Shown here piece by piece: positions 11,437 to 25,200 of a DNA stretch of 64,000 bases; position 1 is the stretch's first letter; every line of letters starts with the position of its first letter. This DNA comes from Pseudoneurospora amorphoporcata (lineage: Eukaryota > Ascomycota > Sordariomycetes > Sordariales > Sordariaceae). The DNA is taken from the NCBI GenBank assembly GCA_033297205.1, contig MU859108.1:124001-188000 (forward strand), written 5' to 3'. A program made the position numbers and the translations under genes. The notes under the pieces were generated by a model that was not told the DNA's origin, ran no database searches, and was given only the letters and a program-made list of their open reading frames with translations.

Positions 11437-13526
11437 TTAGTGACCCTCCTTTTCCAGAGCCTCCAGCTCCTTAATCACGGAGGACTTGGTGGCGATCTTC
11501 TTCAGCTGGGTATCCTCCAGCTTCTCGCCACCAGCATGCCTCATCTCGAGGTCCTCAATGGCACGGATCTTCTTCTGGAGAGACCTGATCTTCTTGGCAT
11601 TGGCGCTCTGGGCAGCCGCTGTGGCGGCGTCAATGACCGGGGCAGCCTGCTGAGCAGTAGGCTGGCGCACATTCGAACGGCTGCGGTGGTTGTTCTGGGT
11701 GCGGACAGCCAGGTTGTTGCTGCGCGACTGGCTGCGCGAGTGGTGACGCTGGTGGTTGCGATCGGGGCTGCGGCCGTCGGCAGACTCGCGGGGAGGGGCA
11801 AGACCACCCTCGTTAGGGGTAGTTGCGCCCTCACCCGCCTGGCCCTCCTTGGCCTTCTTGTTACGCTTCTTCTTGTTCTTCAGCGCAGTCTTGGACAAGT
11901 TTTCATCGTCCACAACGGCGCCAGGAACAGAAGGTCTCGCCTGTTCGGCAAACTCGGCGCCAGGAATCTGACGGCGCGGGCGGCCGAACCCATTAGGACC
12001 GACCTGAGGCACGCCATTGCTAACCGAGTGAGCAACACCTCCCTCGTCCTCACGCTTGAAGTGAAGAGGCGTGGAAGAACCACGGGCGCCGGGCGGGCGG
12101 TAAGCACCCACAGGCTTAGAAGGCGTCTTGACAGTACCAAGGTAGGCCAAAGCCGAGGGGTGGGGGGTGGGAATGGGGTGCAGCGGGTCAACGTTCGGAA
12201 GGCTGGCAGCAGGAACAGGGCGCCAGATGACGTTGTACAACTCAACCATGTCCTCGTTATACATGATACCGCCACCAACGTGCCAGAGCTTGATGCCGTT
12301 ATCGACACGAAGACGGGGAGAAGTGGTGGCCGTCAAGATGTAACGGCTGTCGGGAGACCAGGTGCAGACACTAGGGTTACCACTTTCGATGGTAGTGATC
12401 TTGCGATAATCCTTCTCGAGGTCGTAAACATCGATCTGACCAGCCAAGTTGCCGAAACCGGCAACCAAGGCAAACCGACCAGTAGGCGAAAAGATGATGG
12501 TGTTACGGGGGCCAAGAGGGAAGGAGTGGGTGGCGACGGCGCGATGGTTGAAGATGGTGGTCTTCGCGGGCATGTAGCCGTATACGACACCGAACTCCTT
12601 GGAGTTGGGGGACCACGACACGTCGTGGATAGGGCCCTCCTTGTCAAGGGTAACGCGAGCGTCGAACGAGCCGTTGGCGCTCAGGAGGTACATGTTGGTC
12701 TCGCCGTAGTAGCTCTTGTTGGACTTGTCAACCTCTGTTTGCGCCAGCACAATCAGAGCAGTTCCGAGCTGGTTCCACTTGAGCTGGACCTTGTCGGCCT
12801 TGAAGAAGGTCTTTTGCGAAATCGGGCTGGTGAACTGGGGAACGTTGAAGACCTTGACGGAGGCGGGGTGTCCCTGTAACTAAGAGTTAGACGATGATCT
12901 AGAAAAATGCGGTGCATGCGGTAGAACAAGTAACATACCTTGCGCTCGGGGACGAAGACGGCAACGTTCTGGTTCTTGCCGGGCGCGAGGGCAAAGTCGG
13001 AGACACCCTCAACGCGCAGCTTGTTCCACACGGTACCGAGGTCGTCGCTCTGATAGAACTGGACCTCGTTGGTAACGATGCGCGCACAGAAGCGCTCATC
13101 CTCCGTGTACTGCAGGTTCCAGCCGTTAGCAGACTTTTGGACGAACTTGCCAATGGGTTGCTTCTCAGCATCATCGGCAAGCTCCTCGATGGTGCGCCAG
13201 ATCTTGAGGTTCTTGGTCGCATCGCCATTCTCATCCTTGGCGGGGCGCTCCCAGGTGCTCAAGTAGGTACCGTGGGGGGAGAAGCTGAGATCGTAGACGG
13301 CAGGGATGGGCAGCGAAGTCAAGACGTGGCCGACGGACGCGTCGGCAATGACAACACCCTCGTTAGTGGCGTAGGCAAAATAACGGCCGCATCCCGAGTA
13401 GACACAGCACCGGAGATTCCCTTCGGCGGGCTTGGTGAATCCAGGAAGGGCTTCGTAGACAGGGTCGGCATCAAAGACGCCGATGGCCTTCTGGGTTCGG
13501 TAGGCGAACTGCAACGGACTGGCCAT
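11437..13526 (-). CDS. Eukaryotic translation initiation factor 2A (eIF2A)
   Basis: eIF2A is a single-chain beta-propeller factor that can deliver initiator tRNA to 40S subunits in alternative initiation. It is not a subunit of eIF2. My model has exons 13526-12939 and 12873-11437 (674 residues), with a 65-nt intron (GTATGT..CAG) joining VPERK to GHPASVKVF in phase 0. The N-terminal 430 residues are WD-like blades: VYSGCGRYFAYAT, VYDLSFSPHGTYLSTW, then the family core EGPIHDVSWSPNSKEFGVVYG and FALVAGFGNLAGQIDVYDLE. A basic linker (about 540-580) and a C-terminal coiled coil (KKIRSLQKKIRAIEDLE) follow, as in the family. A 577-codon ORF on the opposite strand is a shadow of this exon. Confidence 0.93.
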
Positions 13527-16500
13527 GACTAGCGAAAGTCACAGGTGATCGCGGCGTGCAGAAAGCGGTGTAGGTTTTCGTTTCGTTACCTGGCTCCTTT
13601 TCCCGGGGGACAGAAGTCGTCGCTGCGAGCAAGAGGCGGACCTTTCTTCGATGTTCGAAACGGGTCACGCTTGATGTCGAAGCTGCGAGACGCGGAGCTC
13701 GTAAGCTTTGGTTGTGTGTTGGCGAAGGGCGGAGTGGGGGAGGGAGTATCGGTCTGGCGCAACACAACAATGGTGATTGCGCAAAGGTAGAAACTCGACT
13801 AGCAGATGCAACACAAAGCGACGCTTGTTTGCTGAGTCCTAGGTAATTGGTGTTTTGGAAAGCGACTCAGGGACGGGGATGGAGGCGGAAGGCGGAAGAT
13901 ATCAGATCTTGAATCGCAGGTTGCCAACGAAGGGAGACCGTGACGATGGGACAACAATGCAATGTTGCTTTTGGACGACGGCGAGGAACAAAAGGCACAC
14001 GCCGTGGTGGAGATCCAAGAAGAGTAAAATCGACCGAATTCAGGAACGGGAACGATGGAGAAGAGAAGCACCCTCAGGGAAGGAATTGGCAAAGGCGGTG
14101 CGAGTGTGGTTGACGGGGTGGGGGAGAGGGAAAAAGAGAGGGGGGGAGGTGGGTTAGGAGAAGGGAGGAAAAGTAGGTAGGACGATGGAGAATGGCAGAG
14201 AAGGACGCGAAGAAAGTTACGGTACGGGGGCGGCCCCACAGGTATTGTGGTTTCCGTTTTTTTGGTTTTTTTTTTTTTAATTCATAAGGTAGGTACCTAC
14301 ATGAATTTTTACACTAATTTTTTTTTTTCCCCTTCAACATCACTGCAGCATCCATAGTAGTATTCAATTGGGCATTGGCACGGGCAGGCACTGGCCACCT
14401 ACCCGACCAGCAGACGGGAGCTGGGCATTACGGCTTTGTACACGAACACCTACATGCCCGGTAGAGGCTCTGAGTCTCCAGTCTATCCAGCAAGATACCT
14501 TGGCACGGACGGAAGTCGTTCGCCTTCTGTTTGGGCGACCTCATACGAGGTGACCGAACATCGAACGGCGCTCCCCCGCCGTGGGGCCGTGTTCCCTTCA
14601 AACTTTCGGTGACATTGGGTGACAGTCGTTAGTGACGGTACCCGTAAGCCCCATAGGACCAGGACAAGCCTATCAGATGTTAACGCGCCTTATCACGGCG
14701 GCCACCCGATCTCCATCTCCAACAGGTCGCGGCCCCCGGAGTTCTAGGCTTTGTTGTCCCTTGTTTGAGCCGCGGAATGGCCTAGTCAGCGGCACGCCAA
14801 GTCACGGCCAAGGCCCCGCCCGATTCGCCTTGTCGTCAACGTCAACGTCAACGACCCCCGTAGAACCCCGTCAACGCTCAGGACGGAAGACATCGGACCG
14901 GGAGGCGACCTCCACTCAAAGGGAAATAAGAGGTAGGTATCTCCTAACAGAGGTCATCCACACATTCATGAACCTGTTCCCATTTCGTCACCACTTCCCT
15001 CGATGCCCCATCGCGCTGAGGCGTTCCAGGGCCAACTTGAAGTTACAAGTGAAACTAGGTACTAGGTACACCTCCAGCTTGGTTGTTGTTGAAGTGGAGA
15101 AACCGTGTATGATACAACACGCCCTCATTTCCACTTCCTCTTCCTCTTTTCCTGCCAAGTGGAAGGTATCTCTAGGTAGTCATGACTCCCTTCTCCAAGG
15201 TAGTGGGGTCGGTGCTGGGTGTCCGTCATGTCGGGTTATACGCTCAGACGTTCAAGCCATTGCGAGGCCCATGATCCTGTATCAGAAAGCCACTGGAGAG
15301 TACGATACACTGGGTACACTCTTCGTGTCCTTGCTAGGTATTATAGAGACGATCCTGCGAGACTGTCTGTCTTAGGTATTTACTTCCTCTGTGTTCCGCT
15401 CATCCATTCTTTATATCTCACTGCTTTGTTGTTTTCTTCCTTGTTTCTATCTGCCCAAAATACAAAATGGGAGATGGCAGTTGTCTTAAACTTTGTTCAC
15501 AGCATGCAGACACTGGCTCTTTTTTGAAGCAAACTGTCCATGAGCAATTGCCAAGCCAAACGGTCCTGGTGTTGCAGGCGGGCGCATATATCATGTTGGA
15601 CCTCATACATGACACGCATGGAATACACACTTTCCGGTTTTCCTATCAAGCGAAAGTTGTGGCTGCCCCTGGTGACCGCCAATGGAGTCCGAATGAGGAC
15701 TACCTTGGGGAGCTGAACGTCAAGAACACTGCATCACTAAGGTATTTGTCAGTCATGGGAGGAATGGAAAGAGCGATACCAATGGAGCTCTTTCGAAGGC
15801 AAGTGCGAACTGCAGTGGCCGAGAGATACGCTAGGTAGGTAGGTACCTAGGTAAGGTAGTCATGGAGGGTGTCTCGGTGGTATCCCAACCGCACCTTCCT
15901 CACTGCGAGGAGAACGGCGTTTGGGTTGGATCGTGAGGTGCAACTTCCACTTACTGTTCTTTGGGGATCCAATATCAAACTCTGCAAAAAAGCCTCCTTC
16001 AGGTTGCTCTCCATTCTTTGGAACAGCAAACCATTCGCTGTTGAGAATATGACGGATGGCTCGTCTCAGCAACATCATTCTTCATATTCTTTCGAAGAGC
16101 ATTACTTAAACGCACTCCATTAGCCCAGGTACGTATGTCCTTCTCCGTCGCCATGTTAGAGGATCAATGGACATATTATTAATGATGACTTGGCCAGTCA
16201 GAGTTATTTGTTCTCGGTGTACGCATCGCTACTACTGGAGTTCTCGTCCATGTGCAAACTCAGAACTGCACATTCCAGGAGTGAGTGACGGGGATCTTGA
16301 TGCCCCAAGTTCACCTTTGCAGATCATTGTCAGGAAACACGGTTTCTGAACATCACGTCTTCGCCCTGGTATGGATGTTCTTGGCTGCTTTATACCCAAG
16401 CCAAGACGGGGTTCAGATCATGCAAAAGGTAGACCGAGCCAAGGCATCGAACCGAATTAATATGTTACCAAAGTTTCCGGGTCAACTTTGACTTACAACT

Positions 16501-16919
16501 TGGCGACCAGCAGCGGACTTCCAGCGCCGACAACAACACACCGTATCTAGGGCGGGAGGAAACAGGTATACAAGCAGTCGCGTCACCCGCGTCCTCAGTC
16601 AACGTGCCGGTGGTTCGGCACGGGGTTTTGACGGACCTTGTAAGTCGCGCGGAGCCGTTCCCTAGGTGACTGGAAACTGAGGGAAACCCGGGCCACCCTT
16701 CACCTCCAGGCACCCGCCTTTGCCCCGTTTGCGCCAGCTTTCCATCGGCCGCCTTTTCTTGCGTCTTCCTTCCTCACTACCCCGCCACAAAACCAGCCCT
16801 TTACTTAACTTTTTCAACTGATATCGACCCGCAACATCGCAAGTTAACCACACTACTGAAGCCGTCAAGGAGTTGACGTATTCAAATCCCCAAGCTCCCC
16901 AAGACACACCAAAGTCGTG
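13527..16919. other. 3.4-kb intergenic region between eIF2A and an unknown gene
   Basis: The region lies between two divergent 5' ends. It holds a purine-rich stretch (about 14040-14200), T tracts at 14257-14278, and palindromic TAGGTACCTA motifs at 14289-14300 and 15840-15849. ORFs of up to 247 codons (14632-15375, which begins with GTG) and 123 codons (15467-15838) have no recognisable domain and I do not accept them as genes. Leaders of both flanking genes must lie here. Confidence 0.5.
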
Positions 16920-19206
16920 ATGGAGTCCTCTCGTGCATCGGAGAGTAAGGACCCTGCAGAGGTGGCACCTCTTCGCGTCCCGCGGTCCCGCACCAGAGAG
17001 CAGACGCCGCCCCCTCGCGACAATTCTGACGGTGAAGACAAAGTCAATGACACTAACGGTGCAGATAATGCCTGGGTCGATGTTGACGAGTTTTTTTCCG
17101 CGGCGCCCGTCACTTCACCGACCCGAGACGGCGATCCGCTTCCCAACATTGGAATGGCCCGTCTTCCGGCTCCCGAACCCTCTGTTGAAATCGAGTATCA
17201 CGAGTACACAGCGAAAACCCCCGGCAGCGACGGCAGTAATAAGATTCCCATCAGTCTGCGATCAAAAGGTCCCAAGAGTAACGCCGATCTGGGTGGCTAC
17301 TATTTCAGACAGGTTATGACCCTCCTTGAGAGGAAGCACCAGGACATCATGTTCTATGAAGAAGTTGAGAATCACAGCATCATGCATCTGGATTGGGCAA
17401 GCGAAGTTGGAGACATCCAAAAGACCCAAGCTTCCCGCAATGACAAATATCAGGAGGGGAGTGGCCTTGCTTCTAAGATGGAGGTAAGTGTCGCAAATAA
17501 TTTGACGAGGTTCTGCTGTCACGCAGCCTTGGCACATCTGGGATTACCTGCTAATATCTTCTCCTTGACAGTGGGGGAGAACCATGTTCTTCGGTGACTG
17601 GTTGTATACCGACAACGGCCAGCGAGAGTATTACATGGAGATTCAGATCAAACACATCTCTGGTGACGATGACCAAGTCATCCGCAACTTGGGAATGAAT
17701 CCTAACGAAGTTTGGATTGGTATGGGCATGGTGAAGGACACTCCGATCCAGGGTGGGGATAAGCGCTCGCTTTCTTCAAACAGCAGCAAAGTGTCTGCTG
17801 CCCAGCCCAAGAAGCTGCTCCTCTCCTCACTTGCCGGCACCCATTCTGGTTTTCCTCGGAGTCCTTCGGAAGAGCGTGACAACGAGGAGCTCGAAGACGT
17901 TGCGACGCTGACCTTGACTAATATGAATAGGCGTAGACCTTTGCCGACTACTCCTCCTACCAACACCTCATCGTCTACAAGCAGCAATGATGGAGATGCC
18001 ACCCCGAAAACTGTCCATGTCGGATCCGAAGATACCGACCTCCGCGATCCTGCCGCCGCTGCCAACTCTCCCCCTAGTTCTCTTTGGACTCCACTCAAGT
18101 TGTCTGGCAGAAAGACAGCCACCTCCAAGTCTAAACAAGACATTGCGGCTGGCCCGTCAACAGATCAAGCTCTTCTATCACCGCTTCTAAGTTTTCCGCA
18201 CCGCTTTGGTTCAAGATCACCCAAGCCCGGCACTGATCGCCCCGTCGGCACAGGTATTCCCCGAAGCAAGCCCCTTGTTCCTCATAGCACCAGCTTTGAC
18301 AGCATCGATGATGAGGGCGACACCATTATGAGCGATGACATTGTGGACGAAGCTGGAGATAACGGCGAAGGCGAAAACTATGAAGGCGACACTACCCAGA
18401 GCGAGATCGTCATTCCCGGGACTCCCTCGCGTTCACCTTCCCCTGCCTCTTCTCCCATCAGATATTCCCCCGACAGCGATAAGGATCAAGCAGCCCAGTC
18501 CTCAATCTCCAAGGAGAACCAGAACCCTCGGGACCATCGTCACTCTTCCCTTGCTCCCGGCCATGACACCCTCAACTGCCTCTGCGCCCCCGACTTGGAC
18601 GGTTCCTTTGCCGCCCGCAAGAAGCGCTCCTCTATCTACACCGTCCGCGTCGTCGCCTTGTCTACCGAGCATTCCCAAAACGATAACGGCTTCAACGGAC
18701 CCCCTTCTTCGCAGCGACACGCCACCCTGCTGGGTCACGGCGGGTGGGTTTGCCCGCCCTTCGAGGAGCGCGTAGCCAAGTGGAAGGCTGATCACGGCCA
18801 TTTACCTCTAAGCTGTTCAGCCATTCCGGAGCACGAGAAAATGCAGCACAACAACCCGCCGCAGACACGCTGCCGTGCGATGCCAGTCATGTTTGACTGG
18901 TCCGTCGACGACCCGCCGAGGTACTACGGCGAGCCGGCACCCGTATGGTGGGAGCTCGGCGATCCGTGCCTTGAGGACGTGTACTGGATGGTCTGGCAGC
19001 TGTTGAGCGGCAAGCAGTTTATCGGTTTCAAACGCGGTACCGGATTTGGTTTCCCTAGGACTCATACCAGCGGAGACGATGCGCTCCTAGAGAGATGCCC
19101 GTTCAAGAGTCCGAGCGGAGAGGCTGGAGTCGGAAGTCTGGTCAAGGGAGAGGAGATAAGGCTGAGAGAGATGAGTGCCGATAAGAAAGAGAAACAAGAG
19201 AGATAA
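16920..19206 (+). CDS. Unrecognised fungal protein, largely disordered
   Basis: My model has exons 16920-17483 and 17572-19206 (732 residues), joined across an 88-nt intron (GTAAGT..CAG) as ASKME/WGRTMFFGDW. I do not recognise the family. The N-terminal 100 residues are charged and Ser/Pro-rich. About residues 125-230 look folded (YYFRQVMTLLERKHQDIMFYEEVENHS and the segment after the intron). The middle 300 residues are Ser/Pro/Thr/Asp-rich. About residues 560-710 form a second ordered block rich in aromatic residues and cysteine (CLCAPDLD, HGGWVCPPFEERV, FDWSVDDPPRYYG, WWELGDPCLEDVYWMVW). The tail is basic. A nuclear or regulatory role would be a guess. Codon use resembles the neighbours, and the two ordered blocks argue for a real gene. 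Confidence 0.75.
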
Positions 19207-22200
19207 CGTGGGGTGCGGTGAACCTGAAGGGTGGCGATGAGCAGATGATGAGAGGTGGAGAGGTATGAAGGGAGGACTGAGGCTTTTTTTTGGCAAGAAA
19301 AGAAGTTTGTAACCCATTCTTCTTTCACCCATGCCTTACAAGTCTGGTCTTGCCTACCTAGGACCCTTTACTGGCTCTGATATGCATTACAAGTACACAC
19401 AGAGCACTAGGGTCTAGTCTGGCTGCGATTCTTTCCGCCCTCTCTGTTGGCGCCTTTCTTGACAGGGTTCTTTCGCTGTTTCTGTTTCTTCCTTGTGTTT
19501 ATGAGCGAAGGTCAGGCGTCAAGGACACACTGTATGGGCGAATCAGATGGACATTCACACGGGGTATTAAGCTCAGATTTGGGCTAGATGGTTCTTCAGG
19601 GGTTTGTTATTACAAAACTTAGGTGTTACGAAAGCATCAAGGAGCGCAACTTCTGGAGTTGATGACTGATACTTTGCATCTGCGTTAGTGGTTTTCAGAA
19701 TGGATGGATAGCATCAGCTACGCTTCAGGCTAAAGAAGTAGAAACTGTAGTAATAGTGTGTTATCATTGTTCAACAACAGTCTCGAGCAAGACGGGACAA
19801 AGTCACTCTGCACTGTGCCATCTCTTTCGTTTGAAGTATCTTAGACTGCCCTTGTCATCAACAGACCAAAATTTTTTTCTTGTGAGTAGTCACCCGTAGA
19901 AAAACGCATCGCCAACGATAAATCTCCCAGTCAAATACTCACCAATTACAAACTGAACATTGCAATCCTAATTTGTCACTCAAGCCATACTTACGACCTA
20001 CGGTAATCGTCTCTAAAATTCAATAATTAATTATTCAACGTCCACTTTCTTGCCCCAGGTTTGTCCCGTCATTAGTGCCCCTGGGTCACTGTGAATTGTT
20101 TACCCCTGAGCGCTACCCATGCTTTGTTTACTTTTTGATCTAGGATCCCTGCTTGCTTGCTTGCTTATGCAACAACGACACAACAACAATGACAATAACA
20201 ACGAGTTTGTCACCAGTCAAGGCGATAGGCAATCAAATTATGGGATTAATGCTTGCAAAGTGTAAGGTATATCATAAAGGCTGTCGAATATGACGTGTGT
20301 GCATTGCATTATACTGCATGTCATGCTTGTTTACCACACGGTACCTACACAGTAGAGCATCTGTCTTGCCCAATGAGGGATATTATACTATCAGCTTAGC
20401 ATGGTAGCCAAGCAAAAGTGTGTTAGTGCAATATGAGCGTACCTGCTCTAGTCCATGCGCGCTTGGCACGAGTGGCATGGAGTACTGAGTTCCTGCCGGC
20501 CGGCAACGGTCATGACGTCACTCATCCCAACCACGTTCCAACTTTGGTGACCAAAGCCTCCAAAACACCATGGTCGCGGAACTCGTAATGATTTGACGAG
20601 ATTACGGGCTTGATTGCTGTTTTGTCTCTTTTTCTTGACACTTTTATTTCCAAAAACAGACCTACCCCTCTTGCCCTTTTACCGCGGGGTGATCTGGGCA
20701 TCCCGGAGCGAGCGAGGCAACATCACTGCACGCACGCACGCACGAAACCGCCCGTCTCAGAAAATGCAGTTCCCCGTTGTCTCCTAGACCTTTGAACCAT
20801 AGATCATGATATATCGACCCATGAAAAAAAAAAAAAAAAAAAAAACATCCAGAACCATTACAAAAAGGGTTACAGAATCAGAGACATTCAATTCCGAGCC
20901 TAGCTACCCAGCAGCCGTTGGCCGTTCGGCGGCCACCGGCCGGCAAGTTTAAACTGGCCTTCTAGGACTTAGTCTAGTGTAGGACAGCGTTCACCGAAGT
21001 GTCAAGGGCGTAAGGGCGGCAATGAGCAACTATTGGCGCAGGTACGCGTTTATGAATTGAAACACACGTGGCGGGCTTCGGGATGCAGGTATCCGTTCGT
21101 GAGTAGGCCGCAGCATTGCGATATGCTGTGGTGTGTTGTACTTTTGTGCTGTGTTGTGTGTCGGAAGGTTGCCGAGGTAGTCACGGTGGTGATTCCCGTT
21201 CGCGTTTATCCTATCAACGAGAAGTTGTTTGGTGGCTGACTATTGAACGTTGGGAAGAGACTTGATGTTGGTTCCGGGGGGGGGGGTTCTTCTTTTCCTT
21301 CTTTCTAATATGATAGCTTGTCGGAGGGATGATTGGGATGATGAGGGATGAGTTTGGCTTCGGCAGATTGTCATCGAAACACCACACAGTCCCTGACAAC
21401 GCTCGGATACAAAAGAAGCCACGTTGGTTCACTGCAACTACAGCCTTGCACCTCGGGGTCCTGTCGTACTGTACTGGATTATTAGATCATCTACACTACA
21501 GTATAAGATAGCTCTGAAACCACTTCGGCATTGTGTGATCGTCAATCCGCCGCCCATGTGTCCCATGTGCCAGATCGGATGGGCAAGGGAACAACCTGGG
21601 AGTCTGGGAATCTGCAGGGGAGCGGCGGTGGCTTGCTATCCCTCGTGGACAGGACTATAGTTCCATGTGGTCGGGAGGAAATATTGCGTGCGTGCCTATG
21701 CACGCAGGGCATGTACCTCACAGGGCCAGTGTGATGGATGTACATAGTGTGAGTGGACGGCAGCATGATGAATTTGATATTACGGTAGATACGCGAATAT
21801 GGAGTAATGAAGTATTTTTTATACCTCCTAGCACAGTAGGTATTTTTACGAACGCAGACCCCCCATTGCAGACCAGACAGACCCCCTCCCCCTCTTCCTT
21901 TTCACGGCAGTAATGGATCATGGAGACCACTGAGCCAGACTGGGCTCTGTGACCGTAACCGTAACCGTAACTGCATACCATAGGACATGTTCATACGGTA
22001 CTGCACAACCCTAACGATTGGGCTCACCTGTTCCGCCCACACTCGATCGGGATATGATCGTCGACAAAGTGTGGCGAGTGAGCTGGGGCAAAAGGCTAAG
22101 ATGGCAGAGGGCAGTAGAGTATGTACCGGTACTTCCAGCCCTCTTCATAACCCCTCGTTATCAGGGAAAGAGAGGTTGCGAGATGTTTGTGCGAGATGTC

Positions 22201-25200
22201 GATGCAATACTTCCTCCACTGGGAGAACCTCCCCTGCCCTACCTCCCCTCCGCTACTGCATGATAGTAGTGTGCCGCCTGCCCTAACCTGCACTGCACCA
22301 CTCTGCAGACGCTTCTTCCCGTATCACTTTTGGCCCCGGTCGACGGACTGGAGGAAGGTGGACAAACTGAAATTGGCATCTTCAGGGCCCATTGTCTGCA
22401 CCCTGCGTGTGGGTGAGGTGCGGATTCGGCTCTGTCGGCAAAGTGCAGACGGTAAAACAAAACGGGACGGGCCCTCACGAGGTAGACCCAGACATGTTGA
22501 TGTCAGCTCCGACGGCGAGGTCGGTATCCGTCGTCCGCGTTTATGAAACCTTTAAGCTTCCGCCGTTCCGTTCGGGAACGAGAAACACGGTGGTCCATGC
22601 AGCCTCCGACGTCGAACAACGCACAAGTGGTATGTATACTATGATGCGATGTGATGTTCGTGGCCTGCTTCAGTTATGCATTGCCGGTATATGCGGTCCG
22701 GTAGTATCTGGCATCTGACATGGGACGACGACGACATAGGTCATGGGGATCGACATGCCTAGGTCTCAAGTAACTCGTACGTTAGCAGATAGTTAGGGAC
22801 TCAACTCTTGGGTAGAGGAGGCGAGAGTGAGATAGAACACAGCCACAAGCCACAACAATCAATGTGCCAGTGTAAATGCCTCCGCGCCCTCCAACGACAT
22901 TTCCTTCAGAATTCCCCACGCGGACAAAACCTTTGTACGACCAGAGCCAGAAACGAAACTGCCTATCCGCACCAGATAATCGGACGATCTGGAACTGTAT
23001 AAGCTTTGTTGTAGGACAACAGACGCCTCCCTTCTCCCCACTGTCCGATTGCAGATTCAGAGGCCTCCTGTCTGGAGTTGATCGATGCAAAACGATCTCC
23101 TCATGCAGCGTAATGTGGAAGGTTCATTCGGTTATAGTTGCCGTCTGGTAGGTAGGACAGGATGATGGCGACTGACGAAGCTCAAGGTGGAAGTGGCTGG
23201 TGATGGGCATCGGTCTGCTGACGACTATCTCGGGTGCTGGTCCCGTAACGGTGTGAGTTGCAGAAAGAACTGACCCAGCCACAGTTCGGCATTATCCATC
23301 ATTTTCCTGGAAAGGTCTGTTGTATCCGTCATTGGACATATGTACGTCCATTGGATTGTCGTACTAACATTCGCCTGGTGACCGGGACTGACATAGCGAC
23401 ATGGTTATCAACTGATAAGATGGCCATCTTTTGAAATGTGGCTGGGGATAGATGGCCGAAGGAAAGATGGGCGACAGAGACAAACCCGTAGCTGGTGAGA
23501 TGTCGTGTGCATCATTCCGCATGCCGGGGGGGTTGTGGCGCGGTCGTGTAACTTCAGGTTTATCGCCACCAGTCAGTAGTGTCAGGCACGCCCAGGCACG
23601 CTTCAAGGTCCTCGGCGGATATTGGAATCGAGACGCGTGTAGGATCGGCAGTGGTAGAAAGATCGCCTTGATGATGGATGGCCTATCTTTTATTATTAGA
23701 AAGTCGAAATAAGGACAAGAAGAACGAAAGTAAAAGGAACGCCGAAATGGCACCGGCACTGTCCAGAAAATCCTTCATAGAGAGGGTATTTGGATTTCAG
23801 CCCTTTGAGGAAAGTGATCTTCACATGACGGGGCATTTCTCTTTTTGCTGTTTGCTGCAATGGTCAAAAGTAAGTGCGATGCGCCAAGGTCGATGAAAGG
23901 AAAGTGCGTGTAAGCCGAATTGACCAATCGCATTTCAAAGAGCTTGAATCGCCACACTTCATGGTTGCGTGCCTCATTTGCATGCGCCTCATCAGATCAG
24001 AACGACCGTCTCTCTTTTCGTCTCTACCGTCTCTACTTCCCAGCCACTCAATAGCAACAGTCGAAATTGCATCGGCCCTCGGCTCATCCACTTGGGTTGG
24101 AGGTCCAATCTCCGAGTCGAATCCCGGGCAGGACCGGGGGACCGCTTTTGCCGGGGAAGTGTCTCCGCATACCCTCTTCTTCCCCGTCCATACGCCGTCT
24201 TCCGGGGATTGGACCCAGGGATTCCAGGAAGCGTTGGCAAAACTGTTGATGAGCAACCAGTACAACAATGGTGGTGATCGAAATCAGACATTTCCGCTAT
24301 CCACCAATGGACTTGCTCTCGCCTCATTGGGAAGTAGGGGACCTCGGGGACTTGACGGCTGATTTTGCTAAACGCCAAGGTAACGGAAGGGCGCAGAATT
24401 GGAAAGGGACACTCAACGACCCAAGCCGGACAGACGCTCACTTAGCCCATCTCGATCGGATGAGCTGTTCTGCACCTCTCAGGGGATGATTACCAAAAAA
24501 ACTAAAAAAGAACCTTTCCATTTCTCGCAATTTGAATGGCACAAATGGCACGGACGCATAGGTGAGATGTTGGCGCGGAATGTACCTGTGGTTGTTGTGG
24601 CTCCTGTCTCCTTTAATTACCACCGAGACTTACAGTGCCCCCGGTACCTGACGTTGGTAGTAATGGCAGTCATGTTTTAACAGCGTGAAAAAGGAGTCGG
24701 GCTTTGTTACATCCTGTAATTCCAACACGATGTATCTCCCATATGCGCGTGTATCTGAGTGGGAGGAAAACGATGGTTTTGTGTAGATTCCTCGAGGGTC
24801 AAAAAGTACCAACTGGTAGAAACGAAGTTAGTGAGAGATTGGTGAGTTCTAGGAGAGTGTCACCCACGCCCTAAGATTGCAGGAACTCAACCCCCTGAGC
24901 CCTGGTAACAACGAGCCAACGCTTTTAAGCCACGACATGCGTTGCTTATTCCCTGCCGTCATGGTCTCACGGATCCTCTCCACCTCTTAACTGGGTGGAA
25001 ATTGTTGAGTGGTTATGGCCCTAGGGTGGCCGCCGTTTTGTTTCGTTTCATCTTGGGACTAACGTCTTCTTCCGCCGGAGCCAGTGCTATCATCACTCTC
25101 TGGACTGTTTCGGTATCTATTTTCCGTCTACAGATCTGGTGAATGTCGAGGGACCCTGGAGGTGTGCGTGGGCTGGAAATGAGGTGTCCGTGTGAACAGT

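Noticed and set aside
11146..12879. 577-codon plus-strand ORF with a clean frame
   Set aside because: It lies antisense to the eIF2A exon, whose protein is clearly recognisable; high GC3 coding DNA often leaves a long open antisense frame.
14632..15375. 247-codon plus-strand ORF
   Set aside because: Begins with GTG, has no domain, and its composition resembles intergenic DNA; no splice or leader evidence.
24090..24130. GAGTCGAATCCCGGGC, resembling a tRNA B box
   Set aside because: It departs from the TTCGA consensus and I could find no matching A box or foldable cloverleaf upstream.
23874..24362. 162-codon plus-strand ORF in the 7.2-kb gap
   Set aside because: Overlaps 134- and 149-codon ORFs on the other strand and has no recognisable motif or codon bias.
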